The translations under genes and the position numbers were made by a program. A stretch of 64,000 bases of DNA from Cristatella mucedo (lineage: Eukaryota; Bryozoa; Phylactolaemata; Cristatellidae). Location: assembly GCA_009760855.2 (NCBI GenBank), contig WPIO01000038.1:1143001-1207000 (forward strand), in the 5' to 3' direction. The notes beneath the pieces were generated by a model, which was not told the DNA's origin, made no database searches, and worked only from the letters and a program-made list of their open reading frames with translations. Positions 53,501-61,556 of this stretch are shown in pieces (the first letter of the stretch is position 1; every line of letters begins with the position of its first letter).

Positions 53501-54417
53501 CAAGCTGATAAGCTCAACCACCACCAAAAAAGATTTCAATTTAGCGCCACTGACGGCTACATCACTAGACGCCGAGGAGCTGGCATTGCGAGAGATCGCA
53601 TTGGAGGAGTAAGCAGGCTCACGTGTGTTGCCTGTACGCGTGACTTGTGCTTGATTTCGTGAAGTCGAATGCTCTCATTAAAAGCAAATATACGAAGAGA
53701 GATGAGTTCGTGCGTGCACGCCGACGAACGCGTGGACCGTCGAGAGCGTGTCCTCGTAATCCCGCGGCGCTTTTAATGGGCGACCCGGGCGCGCATTCGC
53801 ACCCAGCCGCAGCAGGCAATGGCCCAGGTTTGTAGGGCGCAGCAAGACGACCTCGGAGGTGGCTTTTGACCCCGGCGTCGGTTGACGCCGTGTAAGTAAA
53901 AAAGGAGCGATATCAGCCTGCGCAGCGTCTGCGGGACAACACCTGGGCCTCGCTCTGTATGCTCGACTGCGAAACCCTTCCGATCGCTGGCCCTCTGGCT
54001 GCTGGCTGCTAGCTATCTGTCATCGGTCACTTACATTTGCACGTGACCAATGAGCCGCGTTAGGCGCCGAAAGCTTTTTGCTGTTTCGCGAGCCGCAGCC
54101 ACTCGTCGTATTTTTCAGGTGCTGACGGACACTCAGCCGTGGCACTACCAGTTCCAAGGGACCATCCAGGTGGGCGGCTTTTACAAGCAGTTTAGGAATC
54201 TCAAGTACCTGACGATCAAGGTTAGCGCGGCGAGTTTCTAATATTGGGCCAAAGATGGCGATCTTTGGCGGCAGAGCACGGCCGGCGCACAAGCAGTTGC
54301 ATGCGTGTCGTTCAGGGGTCAGGTCACATGGTGCCTCAGGACAAGCCGGAACTGGCTCTTCTCGTGCTTGCAACGTTTCTGAAAGACACGTCTCGTTTGC
54401 GAAAGGAAAGCCACTGA
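37413..54417 (+). CDS. CTSA: Lysosomal serine carboxypeptidase (cathepsin A-like, family S10), complete, 13 exons
   Basis: Family S10 carboxypeptidases remove C-terminal residues at acid pH; cathepsin A also protects lysosomal beta-galactosidase and neuraminidase. Exons: 37413-37591, 37714-37825, 40880-40930, 44420-44506, 44943-45101, 45377-45468, 45645-45744, 47768-47932, 48752-48903, 51736-51799, 51934-52023, 54119-54220, 54316-54417. They sum to 1455 bases, 484 residues plus TGA, all in phase, close to the usual 450-490. A hydrophobic signal peptide covers residues 1-23. Motifs: [10 protein letters not shown] at 76-85 (oxyanion region), GESYA with catalytic Ser173, YNGDAD at 394-399 (Asp), GHMVP with His455. 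Four N-glycosylation sequons are visible (NAT, NST, NYT, NVS). The residue after GESYA is Ala where Gly is usual. SCPEP1 or CPVL paralogues are less likely because the [16 protein letters not shown] and FAYYHGL stretches are cathepsin A-like. Confidence 0.95.
37714..37825 (+). CDS. CTSA: CTSA-like exon 2, oxyanion motif
   Basis: Residues 60-97, with [18 protein letters not shown] and ENGPFH. The NGGPG glycines form part of the oxyanion hole in this family. Borders TCTTAG and GTGAGT. Confidence 0.96.
37826..40879 (+). other. CTSA-like intron 2
   Basis: Mostly unique AT-rich sequence without recognisable genes. A SINE-A copy lies at 39950-40105 and a short array of gttcag units at 40566-40592. 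Confidence 0.7.
39950..40105 (+). repeat. SINE-A copy
   Basis: Degraded head (gcgactaaggtcgtgggttgg), body gtggtagtgatagccgatgaggctcttctgccgctatacaaacgaagctgttaaacc. Confidence 0.65.
40880..40930 (+). CDS. CTSA: CTSA-like exon 3
   Basis: Only 51 bases, residues 98-114: [15 protein letters not shown]. Follows a 3 kb intron; acceptor GTTGAAG and donor GTGAGT, phase 0 at both ends. Confidence 0.93.
41560..42320 (-). repeat. LINE-A derived sequence
   Basis: ORF2 C-terminal remnant with SFYAPKSWN and [11 protein letters not shown], then upstream ORF2 sequence, in reverse orientation within intron 3 of the CTSA-like gene. Confidence 0.55.
42765..43460 (-). repeat. Two adjacent LINE-A copies
   Basis: 42765-43245 and 43262-43460; each begins with an AAT-rich tail and the gcactt..tgctacaaaggag-type block. 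Confidence 0.55.
44015..44120 (-). repeat. LINE-A tail fragment
   Basis: (AAT)n then tatagcgccctcaggtaactaagtctctttctaggcactttaaatttgctgcaaagg. Confidence 0.75.
44420..44506 (+). CDS. CTSA: CTSA-like exon 4
   Basis: Residues 115-143: [17 protein letters not shown] and DDDK, a hallmark of the cathepsin A branch. Acceptor GCTTAG, donor GTAAGT. Confidence 0.96.
44943..45101 (+). CDS. CTSA: CTSA-like exon 5, catalytic serine
   Basis: Residues 144-196. [17 protein letters not shown] holds the nucleophile Ser173; Ala176 replaces the nearly invariant Gly. Borders CTGCAG and GTTAGT. Confidence 0.96.
45377..45468 (+). CDS. CTSA: CTSA-like exon 6
   Basis: Residues 197-227: [10 protein letters not shown] then [11 protein letters not shown]. 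The family normally has GNG where this has GSG. Borders TTTTAG and GTAAGT, phase 2 out. Confidence 0.94.
45645..45744 (+). CDS. CTSA: CTSA-like exon 7, cap domain
   Basis: Residues 227-260 with several cysteines ([17 protein letters not shown]), matching the disulfide-rich insertion of the cap domain. Borders TTACAG and GTAAGT. Confidence 0.92.
45745..47767 (+). other. CTSA-like intron 7
   Basis: Holds a SINE-A copy at 46364-46522 and a (CT)n tract near 47482-47512; nothing else recognised. Confidence 0.7.
46364..46522 (+). repeat. SINE-A copy
   Basis: cgttcgaatcctgcagtgggcga (B box and acceptor-like end), then the body gtgatagcccttaaggctctcctgttgc...gaggctgttaaaccagc. Confidence 0.75.
47768..47932 (+). 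CDS. CTSA: CTSA-like exon 8, cap domain
   Basis: Residues 261-315: [12 protein letters not shown], the GLNxYNxYxxC motif, then a divergent segment covering the linker region that is cleaved in mammalian cathepsin A. Long pyrimidine tract before the acceptor; donor GTTCGT. Confidence 0.92.
48375..48525 (-). repeat. SINE-B copy
   Basis: Preceded by (AT)n at 48360-48380. Tail tatatagcgtccaaagagaacttaaatctct, B box-like cacgagcccatgacc and head ending aaccgctggatcaaaccagctcgg. Confidence 0.75.
48752..48903 (+). CDS. CTSA: CTSA-like exon 9
   Basis: Residues 316-366: [27 protein letters not shown], the conserved substrate-side strand. Borders TTGCAG and GTGAGT. Confidence 0.95.
48982..49345 (-). 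repeat. LINE-A copy, diverged
   Basis: AAT-rich start, blurred tail, ORF2 C-terminal remnant downstream. Confidence 0.45.
49738..49828 (+). repeat. LINE-A tail, well preserved
   Basis: caaatgtaaagcgcctagagagagattgagttctctgagggcgctttatcaagtg then (ATT)n. Confidence 0.8.
50080..50700 (-). repeat. LINE-B 3' part
   Basis: Reverse copy of the family whose ORF2 ends [14 protein letters not shown]; tail block tatagtgcactcacggcataagcggc. Confidence 0.6.
51736..51799 (+). CDS. CTSA: CTSA-like exon 10
   Basis: Residues 366-387: [20 protein letters not shown]. The acceptor TTGCAG completes the codon begun in exon 9; the donor GTGCAG is the in-phase choice that joins directly to the next conserved strand. 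Confidence 0.88.
51934..52023 (+). CDS. CTSA: CTSA-like exon 11, catalytic aspartate
   Basis: Residues 388-417: [19 protein letters not shown], holding the catalytic Asp of the GDxD motif and the structural Cys. Borders AATAG and GTACGC. Confidence 0.95.
52692..52775 (+). repeat. LINE-A tail, well preserved
   Basis: gcagcaaatgtaaagcgcctagaaagagattgagttctctgaggacgcttt then (ATT)n. Very close to 49738-49828, so both look young. Confidence 0.8.
53065..53460. repeat. LINE-A tail (+) abutting LINE-B fragment (-)
   Basis: 53065-53275 is a plus LINE-A 3' end; 53277-53460 is a minus LINE-B segment. Confidence 0.6.
54119..54220 (+). CDS. CTSA: CTSA-like exon 12
   Basis: Residues 418-451: [25 protein letters not shown]. 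Matches the penultimate strands of the S10 fold. Borders TTTCAG and GTTAGC. Confidence 0.94.
54316..54417 (+). CDS. CTSA: CTSA-like exon 13, catalytic histidine and stop
   Basis: Residues 452-484 and TGA at 54415. [15 protein letters not shown] carries catalytic His455. The open frame ends TSRLRKESH. An AATAAA lies about 340 bases downstream, near 54756, and may be the poly(A) signal. Confidence 0.94.
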   Translation, partial: GSGHMVPQDKPELALLVLATFLKDTSRLRKESH

Positions 54418-54850
54418 GCCCGGCTGCGGACATAGTCTCTTCCGGTGGGCACTAGCCAGCTTAATGGCTGTACTAGTGTCTGACGTCGTCTCGCCTGCTC
54501 CTTATACGATAGAAGCAGCGAAAGAATTTTAACGTGTACCGACTCCTAATTGTCCGCTTCCGCGATTGTCGTGACTACACTTGTTTATTTATACGTTTGC
54601 CCGCGACGTTATGCTTTAATTTGCGACATCGATCTTGTTGGGTCCGCCTGACTCATCCACCCACGGAGCTCTTCCGGTCGAAACAGCGGACCCACTTCCG
54701 GCAGTTGCGTGCAGGCCCGCGGGCTGACCGTGCGGCCTGGTTCCACGTCTCCGCAATAAACGGCATCAGCCTGAGCCGTCTTGATCTGTGCGCGACTGCC
54801 CGCACAAACATAATAGATGTGCTCCGTGAGCGCGGGTCCAAGCAGCCGCC

Positions 54851-55030
54851 GACGGCTTTTTTTGTTGGGTGTAGCTCGAATTATCGTCGCGGATGGCACA
54901 GAACGCTAGCCGACGTGCAACACCACCAGTTTATCCCACCTCCACACGGAGCAGGGCGAAGCACGAATCTCCTCGCCCCTCTCGCCCACCGGAGTCCTCG
55001 ACTCCCTTTGCAAAATAACCACTAATAGCA
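54851..55030 (-). repeat. LTR-like repeat, related to 8312-8575
   Basis: Reverse complement contains ggataaactggtggtgtt, gctagcgt and gcgacga blocks shared with the plus-strand copy. Confidence 0.5.
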
Positions 55031-55371
55031 CGGACCGGCTGCTTACCAAATCGAGTGTCACAGCCCACTCGTACAGCGATCTGGGGCAGCGTCATCAATT
55101 AAATAAAACCACACTTGGATCGGTAGCTCGTTCCATCTTGACTTCGTTCAGAACCAACTGGGGGCATTTTGACTGTATTAGAACCGGCCACTTGGCGGGC
55201 CACTCTTCCTTACAGCTCCACGATACCGATTGCTTCTGCGGAAACTGATGAACCGCATGCGTCTCACTCGCCGCCAGGACTTCGAGCAAGAGAAGTCTGG
55301 GAAATGCGGCAATGGTTAAATGGCAGCCTCCCCTCTTCTTCTCACCTTACTATGTAATGTAATGTATCTCT

Positions 55372-56335
55372 TTCTGTAACTCCATAAAGCCACAAAGACT
55401 ATGTGGGTGTTACGCAGGAGAGTCTTGTATAGCGCACTCACAGCCTAAGCGGCTTTCGGTATGCATTCGGTAGCCAATAGACTTCGTCTCACGCAAAAGA
55501 AAAAGTGGGAAGCATAGCAGGAAAGTGGGAAGCATAGTCAGGAGAGTAGTTGAGGTAGTGAGTAGCGTGGAAGTAGCCGCTCAGGACCGCTTAAAAGGAT
55601 AAGCAATAGTCGGCAGCAGGAGAGTATTTGTCGTTGCGTATGAGTTGTGGAAGCACGTTCCACAGCCTAGGTCATGCAGAGATAAAGCCTCTGTCGCCAA
55701 CGGTCTTTAAGTGGAGGAATAGAACAGCTAGTTGGTTTTCCATGCAGGACCTAAGGACACAAGGAGGGTGAAATTGGTGTAGCAGTTTAGCTAGGTACGA
55801 AGGAGCCAAGCCGTGGCGGGCCTTGTGGGTCAGCGTAAGAACTTTGCTTTGCATCCATTGATTGACCAGCATCTATCCTAGCTCTTTTAGCGAAGGAGAC
55901 ATGCGCTCAGACCTCTGGTATTTGAAGACTAGCCTTGCAGCTATATTTATAGCCAGCTGCAGTGGCCTAGTTGCTTTCTTTGGTAGCCCACCCAAAAGGA
56001 AACTACAAAGACCAAGCCGAGACAGAACTACGGATCTAGTTGCATCTTTTGCAAGCCACTGCTGAAGACAGCTCTTAATATTAGATGGAGATCGGACGAG
56101 ATGGCTAGCTGTTGGAGCAGTCTTTTGAATGAAGCTTTTAAAATTGAGGCAGCTTTCGAAAACGACACCTACATTTCGAGCACGTGGTGATGGTCGTACA
56201 ACGGCATCACTTATTAGAAGAGCAAAGCTTTATAATCTAGCCACACGCTGAGGGTGTCCTATAAGCAGCAGTTAGGTTTTATCGTCACTTAGTTTCAAGG
56301 AGTTCCCAGAATTGAATGTCGTAATCGCAATTTAG
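55372..56335 (-). repeat. LINE-B 3' part with ORF2 C-terminal remnant
   Basis: Frame remnants [20 protein letters not shown] and LKTVGDRGF. Very like the copy at 58857-59725. The tail at 55354-55372 is (ATGTA)n-like. Confidence 0.8.
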
Positions 56336-57035
56336 CGTTTGCAATTACATTGCACAACATGCCTTCGCTTATTAGCAGTTTTCGCAAGCTCGACAAAAGC
56401 TAGTCCGCGAATTATGTTGCGGGCTTTTGTTTATGGCCGTTTGGCCTTTCCGCAGTCGCGCACCGACCCGTTCACGAGCCTTTACCGCCTGTCAGCGAAC
56501 GGGGCGGTGGATGTGGACGAATGCAGGCGACTGATCTTTGCCCGCACCAGCTAGTCGCCATCTTGCGAACCTTTCGCTGGCTGTCTCCCTGCTCGCGGGG
56601 CAAGTCTCCGTCTAGCGTGGCCTCTGGGCGAACTCTGTCAACGAATGAAAATAACAAACGGCCAGCTAAGACTAGGCATTCCGTACCGTCCTCATACGCT
56701 CTCGGGATTTTCACAGGTCAGCCTCGTCTTGTGGTGGAGCGACGGCCTCAAAATGGCCACATGTTTTTCAGTCAGCCGTAGACACAGAAGCCGCACCGAA
56801 TGCTGTCAGGCGCTGAATGCAAGCTATACTTTTATTGCAGCCAGCTGATTGAAATAATTGGTGTATTGATACGTTCCTTCGTCATAATTTTTTGTTTAGC
56901 CACTTCAGATCTTGACCGGTAAAAACATGCTATAGTGATCCTCATGCAAGCATTATTTCACCTAGAATGTGAGCTTGAGAGAATGAGAGTATTCCCGATC
57001 GAAGCTACAAGCTTTCCACAATTGGTTCACCTGCC

Positions 57036-57210
57036 GCTATGGTGCCCTAAGGAAGGCGGCTGCTTTTCACGACCTCGGAACCGACGTCATGAATTCTAAT
57101 CCTGAGATGGGCGATTCTTTATCGCCGCTGCAAGTGGAGGCGATAGCCGCAAGGGCTCTTCTGTCGCTATGCAAAAGAGGCTGCTAAATCAGCTAGTAAT
57201 ATACTTATGT
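57036..57210 (+). repeat. SINE-A copy
   Basis: Degraded head (cacgacctcggaaccgacgtcatgaattctaatcctgagatgggcga), good body to gaggctgctaaatcagctag. Confidence 0.75.
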
Positions 57211-57324
57211 CTCCAAAAAGGTAATCCTGCTTGCCACAGAACAGATGATTCTTTATACCCTGAAAAACTTGGCCAATTAAATCAAAATTAAGTTAGAATG
57301 CGCAAGCAGGTCCAGCATAATCTG

Positions 57325-57724
57325 TGTTGTATGAAGGTGTCCCCGGCGGCGGCTATTCTTGTTGGAGTCTTACGGAGACACAGCGGGCGCACGTGAGCAG
57401 TGAACGAGACTCTTCTTTGTTCATCTCAACAGGCACATATATAAGAGCTGTTGTGTGCGCCTGTTGCTTCTCGGCCACTAATGTATGCCCCAACTGCAGC
57501 AGGTGGTTGAGCAATTGACTCGGTGCAGCCTTTGATGTAAGCATGTGGCTCACCACAGATACACTCCTTTATCTGTGATGAGTCAGCCCCTAGCTCGTAT
57601 ATATGTACCCGCTCAGGAAATAAACATCGAGGCTCGTTCATCGCTCACGTTCGCCCGCCCGTATCTTCGCGTCTCCATGAGACTCCACTAGCGCTGCTGC
57701 CACTGGAGACACAGTAACGTAACA
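57325..57724 (+). repeat. Candidate solo LTR
   Basis: Begins TGTTGTATG and ends GTAACA, matching short inverted ends (TGTT...AACA). Contains tgagtcagc, tatatatgtacc near 57598 and AATAAA near 57619 in promoter-like order. No target site duplication seen and no coding part. Confidence 0.4.
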
Positions 57725-57942
57725 GAGCTCGACCAATTGCAGCAGACGACACGAAAAACAGCCTGCTTTAGTGGCCCGACGCTGTGCTGCTTCAATGGCT
57801 TAATTATTGGCCAAATGTGAAGCGTGTTCATTAGTGTCAGGCGATTCGCTAATTACAGCAGATTTTCAATTACCGCAAGCGCACACACATGGGAATCTGC
57901 ATCAAGCTTTCGTTGGAAGATGATTGCGATCTGCGGCATTCG

Positions 57943-58113
57943 TTATAACGGCAAGAGATTTTCTAATTGTCTCTCTGGCATCTGCTCGTTGTTATCTTCA
58001 ACTTGAAACGGATGCAGCTGTTCCTGTTCACCAATCTGGTCTCTGTTATCTTTCGCTTGGATAGGATGCAGCTCTTCCTGCTCGTGCAACTGAACAGGAT
58101 CGACGGTGTGCTC
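57943..58113 (-). CDS. Candidate terminal exon of an unknown gene with 18-residue repeats
   Basis: A good acceptor (TTGAAATTTCAG) is followed by a 56-codon frame ending in TAA. The frame holds two copies of an 18-residue unit, EQEELHPIQAKDNRDQIG and EQEQLHPFQVEDNNEQMP. The product would be Gln/Glu-rich and acidic. No family is recognised. The rest of the gene was not found; the region above it is retrotransposon sequence, so this may be an orphan or part of a repeat. Confidence 0.35.
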   Translation of the reverse strand, partial: EHTVDPVQLHEQEELHPIQAKDNRDQIGEQEQLHPFQVEDNNEQMPERQLENLLPL

Positions 58114-58486
58114 CTGAAATTTCAATAAACTTAGTAAGAGTTCCCATCGTTTTCTGACAAGTAATGAAGCTCAAGTTTAACCTAATTTAATTAAAGCATC
58201 CGTGGTCCCCGGAAAAGGCCCGATAAGCTATGTCATACACAATAGAGAAAAACAATATATATACACATATATATTGGCTCCTTCAAAATCAGAAGTAAAT
58301 ACATACCGGAAAACGAGAAGCCGATACAATGAATTAAACTTTTTTTTAGCCATTTCGTAAGGCACTACTAAAAAAGCAGTAAGACAAAACTTGTAAATCC
58401 CACCTCGAAAAGTTCATTGAGTCGAATTTAGTGATTTATTTTTGTCTTTCCATCGATTTGCTTTCAACAAGTAGACCCTAGTTATT

Positions 58487-58860
58487 TTGGGACTTTTTGC
58501 GATAGGGACTACTCCCTGCTCGATTTTTCGACAGCTTTTGACACCATTGAACACAAAGTTTTTCTATAGCACCTCTCATCTCGCCTGGGCATCACTGGCA
58601 CTGCTCTGCAGTGGTTCAGGTCCTATCTCAGTGGGAGACTCCAGAGTATTGACGTGAGTGGACAAAGATTATCTGAGGTACCTCTGAATTATGGGGTACC
58701 TCAGGGCTCTGTGCTAGGTCCGGTTCTTTTCACGGTTTATACTCTCCCTCTTGCTGACGCGATTGCCAAGCACAATCTAGGCTTTCACTTCTATGCGGAT
58801 GACACTCAGTTGTACCTTTGCCTTGATCCCTCCCAGCATTCGAGCACCTCCTCCGTCTGT
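58487..58860 (+). repeat. LINE reverse transcriptase fragment
   Basis: Frame with [36 protein letters not shown] and FYADDTQLY (the YADD catalytic box), broken by TAG near 58570. 3' truncated: it passes straight into a reversed LINE-B tail at 58857. Confidence 0.85.
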
Positions 58861-59725
58861 AACTCCACAAAGTCACAAAGACCATGTGGGTGTTACGCAG
58901 GAGAGTTTTGTATAGCGCACTCACAGCCTAAGCGGCTTTCGGTACGCATTCGTTAGCCAACAGACTTCGTCTCACGCAACAAAGAGAAAGTGGGAAGCAT
59001 AGCAGAGTTAGGAGAGCAGTTGAGGTAGTGAGTAGCATAGAAGTAGCAGCTCAGGACCGCTGAAAATGATGTGCCATAGTCGGCAGTAGGAGAGTACTTG
59101 TCGTTGCGTAAGAATTGTGGAATCGAGTTCCACAGTCTAGGACCTGCAGAGCTAAAGCTTCTGTCACCAACTGTCTTTAAGCGGAGGAATGGGACAGCTA
59201 ATTTGTTGTCCACACAGGACCTCAGGGCACGAACAGGCTGAAACTGATGCAGCAGTTCAGCTAGGTACGAAGGAGCCAAGCCGTGGTAGGCCTTGTGGGT
59301 CAGCGTAAGAACTTTGCTCTGTATCCTTTGCTCAACCGGCAACCATCCTAGCTCTTTCAGCAAAGGTGACCCGTGTTCAAACCGCTGGGACTTGAAGACC
59401 AGCCTTGCAGCCATATTCATAGTCCGCTGTAGTGGCATAATAGCTTTCTTTGGCCGCCCAGCCAAAAGGGATTTACAATAATCCAGCCGAGACAGAACTA
59501 AAGAGCTAGTTAGATTTTTTGCTGTGGGAGACAGCTTCTAATCTTGAATAGGGATCGGATGTGATGGCTAGCTGTAGAGGCAGTCTTCTGAATGAAGCTT
59601 TTGAAATTGAGGCAGCTGTCGAACACGACACCTAAATTACGAGCACGCGGTGAAGGTCGTGCAATAGCATCATCTATTAGAACAGCAAAGCCTTTTAATC
59701 CACACTGTAACACTAGCAGCCATGT
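58857..59725 (-). repeat. LINE-B 3' part with long ORF2 C-terminal frame
   Basis: 170 codons still open on the minus strand (LLKELGWLPVEQRIQSKVLT, LKTVGDRSFSSAGPRLWNS), the CR1/L2-type ORF2 C-terminus. With the plus RT fragment next to it, the pair looks like an inverted 5' end, common in target-primed insertions. Confidence 0.85.
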
Positions 59726-60139
59726 AATTTCAGGATTATATATATACAAGTATCTTAAACTGGTTTGCTAATATTTTTAAGCTCAGTAGTCGGCTAAAAA
59801 TTAGTTCACGTGAAATATTTACAAGAGGACTCACTATACCAAGCGTAACCAGGGAATTGTTTCTAGAAATGATGCGAATATAGCCAATTTGCTAGCGGCA
59901 GCGGATCTTTGCAGCCCAAATCGTGCAGTGCAATGGTCAGATATAAGCGAGCATTCGGGTCTTCAGCAGAGCTCTGGCTATCCGACTTTGGTCCGATGGT
60001 GAGCTCTGTGGCTCAGCTGTGCTCGTCCTTTCGAGGGACTTAGTCCCACGGCACGTCATCAGTTTCATTTAGGCTAAAAGTTACTGACTGTGCTTATCGT
60101 GCAAAGTTGAATTTATGTAAGTTTGATTTCGCTTACGGA
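59726..60139. other. Host sequence before the integrated element
   Basis: Unique-looking sequence of host composition; no gene or known repeat recognised. Confidence 0.5.
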
Positions 60140-60158
60140 CTGGATCAGCGGTTAAGGT
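60140..60158 (+). repeat. Truncated SINE-B head at the integration site
   Basis: ctggatcagcggttaaggtg matches the head of SINE family B (compare the reverse complement of 48486-48505) except for one missing base. The match stops where the AT-rich element begins. Confidence 0.55.
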
Positions 60159-60274
60159 GTGATGATAGGAATTTTACCTTTCCCGACGTCGTCTAATTTT
60201 TCGCCAACCTCGGTTTCACCATCGGGTGTCAAAAAATTACCCGATATCGCGAAAGGTAAAATTCCTATCATCAC
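60159..60274. repeat. 24-base perfect inverted repeat at the element's left end
   Basis: Bases 60159-60182 and 60251-60274 are exact reverse complements, separated by 68 bases. Inside, a shorter TAATTTTT/AAAAATTA pair could extend the stem after an internal loop. It sits at the host-element border, so it may be a terminal structure or binding site for replication or integration. The function is inference. Confidence 0.85.
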
Positions 60275-60383
60275 TAAATTTAATTTTTCATATATTTGTG
60301 TATGGAGATATATTGTATGAAGTGTAAAAAAGTCGACTGATACATTACATGAAGAGTATGTTGAAGTAGATAGCACAAAAGGA

Positions 60384-61028
60384 ATGAGAGGAATGATAAA
60401 AGGAATTTGTACAATCTGTAGTAAAAAGAAATCAAAGTTTGTTAGATTAAGAAGTAGTGTTCCAGTTGCTGTTGGTGAAGGATCTTTATCTCAAGGGAGA
60501 AGGATTGGAAGAAGTGTTGGTGAAGGATCTTTATCACAAGGAAGAAGGATTGGAAGAGGAGTAAGTGAACAACAAATAATTGGTGAGATTAAGAGTGCGA
60601 TAGAAAAACTAAAAAAAAAAATAAAATCATCAGCTTTAACAGATGTAGAAATAAATAATTATATAAAAGAATTAGATATAATAAACTTTAGAGGTGTTTT
60701 TGCAAGAGATGAACTGACAAAGCCATTAGAGAATGAATGTCTTATTTGTAATATAGGAGAATCATACCTTGCAATATATCACTGGGTCGCATTAAAGAAA
60801 GAAGGGTCTAAGTGTTTTTACTTCGATTCTTTTGGAGCACCACCAATGCCAGAGGTAATAAGTTACTTCGGTGATATACCATCTTTTCAAACGTTTCAAC
60901 TGCAAAAGTTCAATCAGAAAGATTGTGGAAAAAGGTGTCTAATCTTCTTAAAACTAATGGAATTAACTGATTTTGGAACAACGATGGAATTATTGATTCG
61001 AATTAAACAAATTATTTACCCTTTATAG
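60384..61028 (+). CDS. Adenain-like cysteine protease (Polinton PRO)
   Basis: 214 residues. The C-terminal half has the adenoviral (C5) protease pattern: His133 in YHWVAL, Asp148 in YFDSFG, Gln174 and Cys181 in DCGKRC, with the Gln exactly seven residues before the Cys as in adenain. Such proteases mature capsid proteins during virion assembly. The N-terminus has a Cys-x-x-Cys pair (ICTIC) in a basic context, then two tandem copies of a 15-residue Gly/Arg/Ser unit (residues 30-59), then a Lys-rich helix. The start at 60384 is the first ATG after a stop; Met4 is an alternative. It is read toward the next gene, which starts two bases after its stop. The frame is intact. Confidence 0.88.
   Translation: MRGMIKGICTICSKKKSKFVRLRSSVPVAVGEGSLSQGRRIGRSVGEGSLSQGRRIGRGVSEQQIIGEIKSAIEKLKKKIKSSALTDVEINNYIKELDIINFRGVFARDELTKPLENECLICNIGESYLAIYHWVALKKEGSKCFYFDSFGAPPMPEVISYFGDIPSFQTFQLQKFNQKDCGKRCLIFLKLMELTDFGTTMELLIRIKQIIYPL
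60471..60560 (+). repeat. 45-base tandem duplication inside the protease gene
   Basis: 60471-60515 and 60516-60560 are near-identical 45-base units (few silent or conservative differences), each encoding VGEGSLSQGRRIGR plus one residue. The unit is basic and glycine-rich, like a nucleic acid-binding or cleavage-site linker. It keeps the frame. Confidence 0.92.
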
Positions 61029-61030
61029 AA

Positions 61031-61519
61031 ATGGAAATCCAAAATAAGAAATTCGTAGTTCTTAAAAATGCGTCAGTCATAATTCCAAAAGGAAAGCCAG
61101 CTCGAGTTCACATTGAAGAGAGAACTTCAAAAGATTCTAAGCAATATTACAACATGTAGTTATACATCACTGAAGACACAATGCCATCTATTAAAGACAT
61201 TGTAGAAAGGTCTAGTAAGAAACTTGATTTCAAGGGATATGTCTTGAATAGAAGATCTACAATTGGAGTTCGAATTGATTTTGGTATCAAGCCAAGCATA
61301 TTCTTCGATCAAAAAAATAAACAGTTGAAGTTAAGTTCTATTGCTGATGTAGTTAATAAACTCGGAAGTGACTTTTCTATTACTGGTATCCTCGATGGAA
61401 GTTATGTTACTAAAGACTCTTATAATTCTGAAGAAAGACTTAATATTAGATTAAAGCTTGATCAAGTTAAAGTCTATGATTCTGTAAAACGAGGAGATTT
61501 CAATGCTGCTGATTATTAG
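61031..61519 (+). pseudogene. Unknown element gene interrupted by an in-frame TAG
   Basis: A single reading frame runs from ATG 61031 to TAG 61517-61519, broken once by TAG at 61157-61159. The upstream part has 42 codons. The downstream part could restart at ATG 61181, giving 112 residues. Codon use and composition are the same on both sides, and no shift is needed, so the simplest reading is one gene of about 160 codons with a nonsense change; two small genes are the alternative. Beta-rich, with ITEDTMPSIKDIVERS and FGIKPSIFFDQK; no family recognised. Directly follows the protease, so possibly a virion or assembly protein (inference). Confidence 0.6.
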
Positions 61520-61556
61520 GTTATTAAAAAAATAATAAAAATAAAAATTAGTTAGG

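Noticed and set aside
53619..55025. Several 60-163 residue frames around the last CTSA-like exons
   Set aside because: They run in other frames or strands across proven exons, 3' UTR and an LTR-like repeat.
60152..60376. 74-residue minus frame across the inverted repeat
   Set aside because: It crosses the host-element border and both hairpin arms; no conserved pattern.
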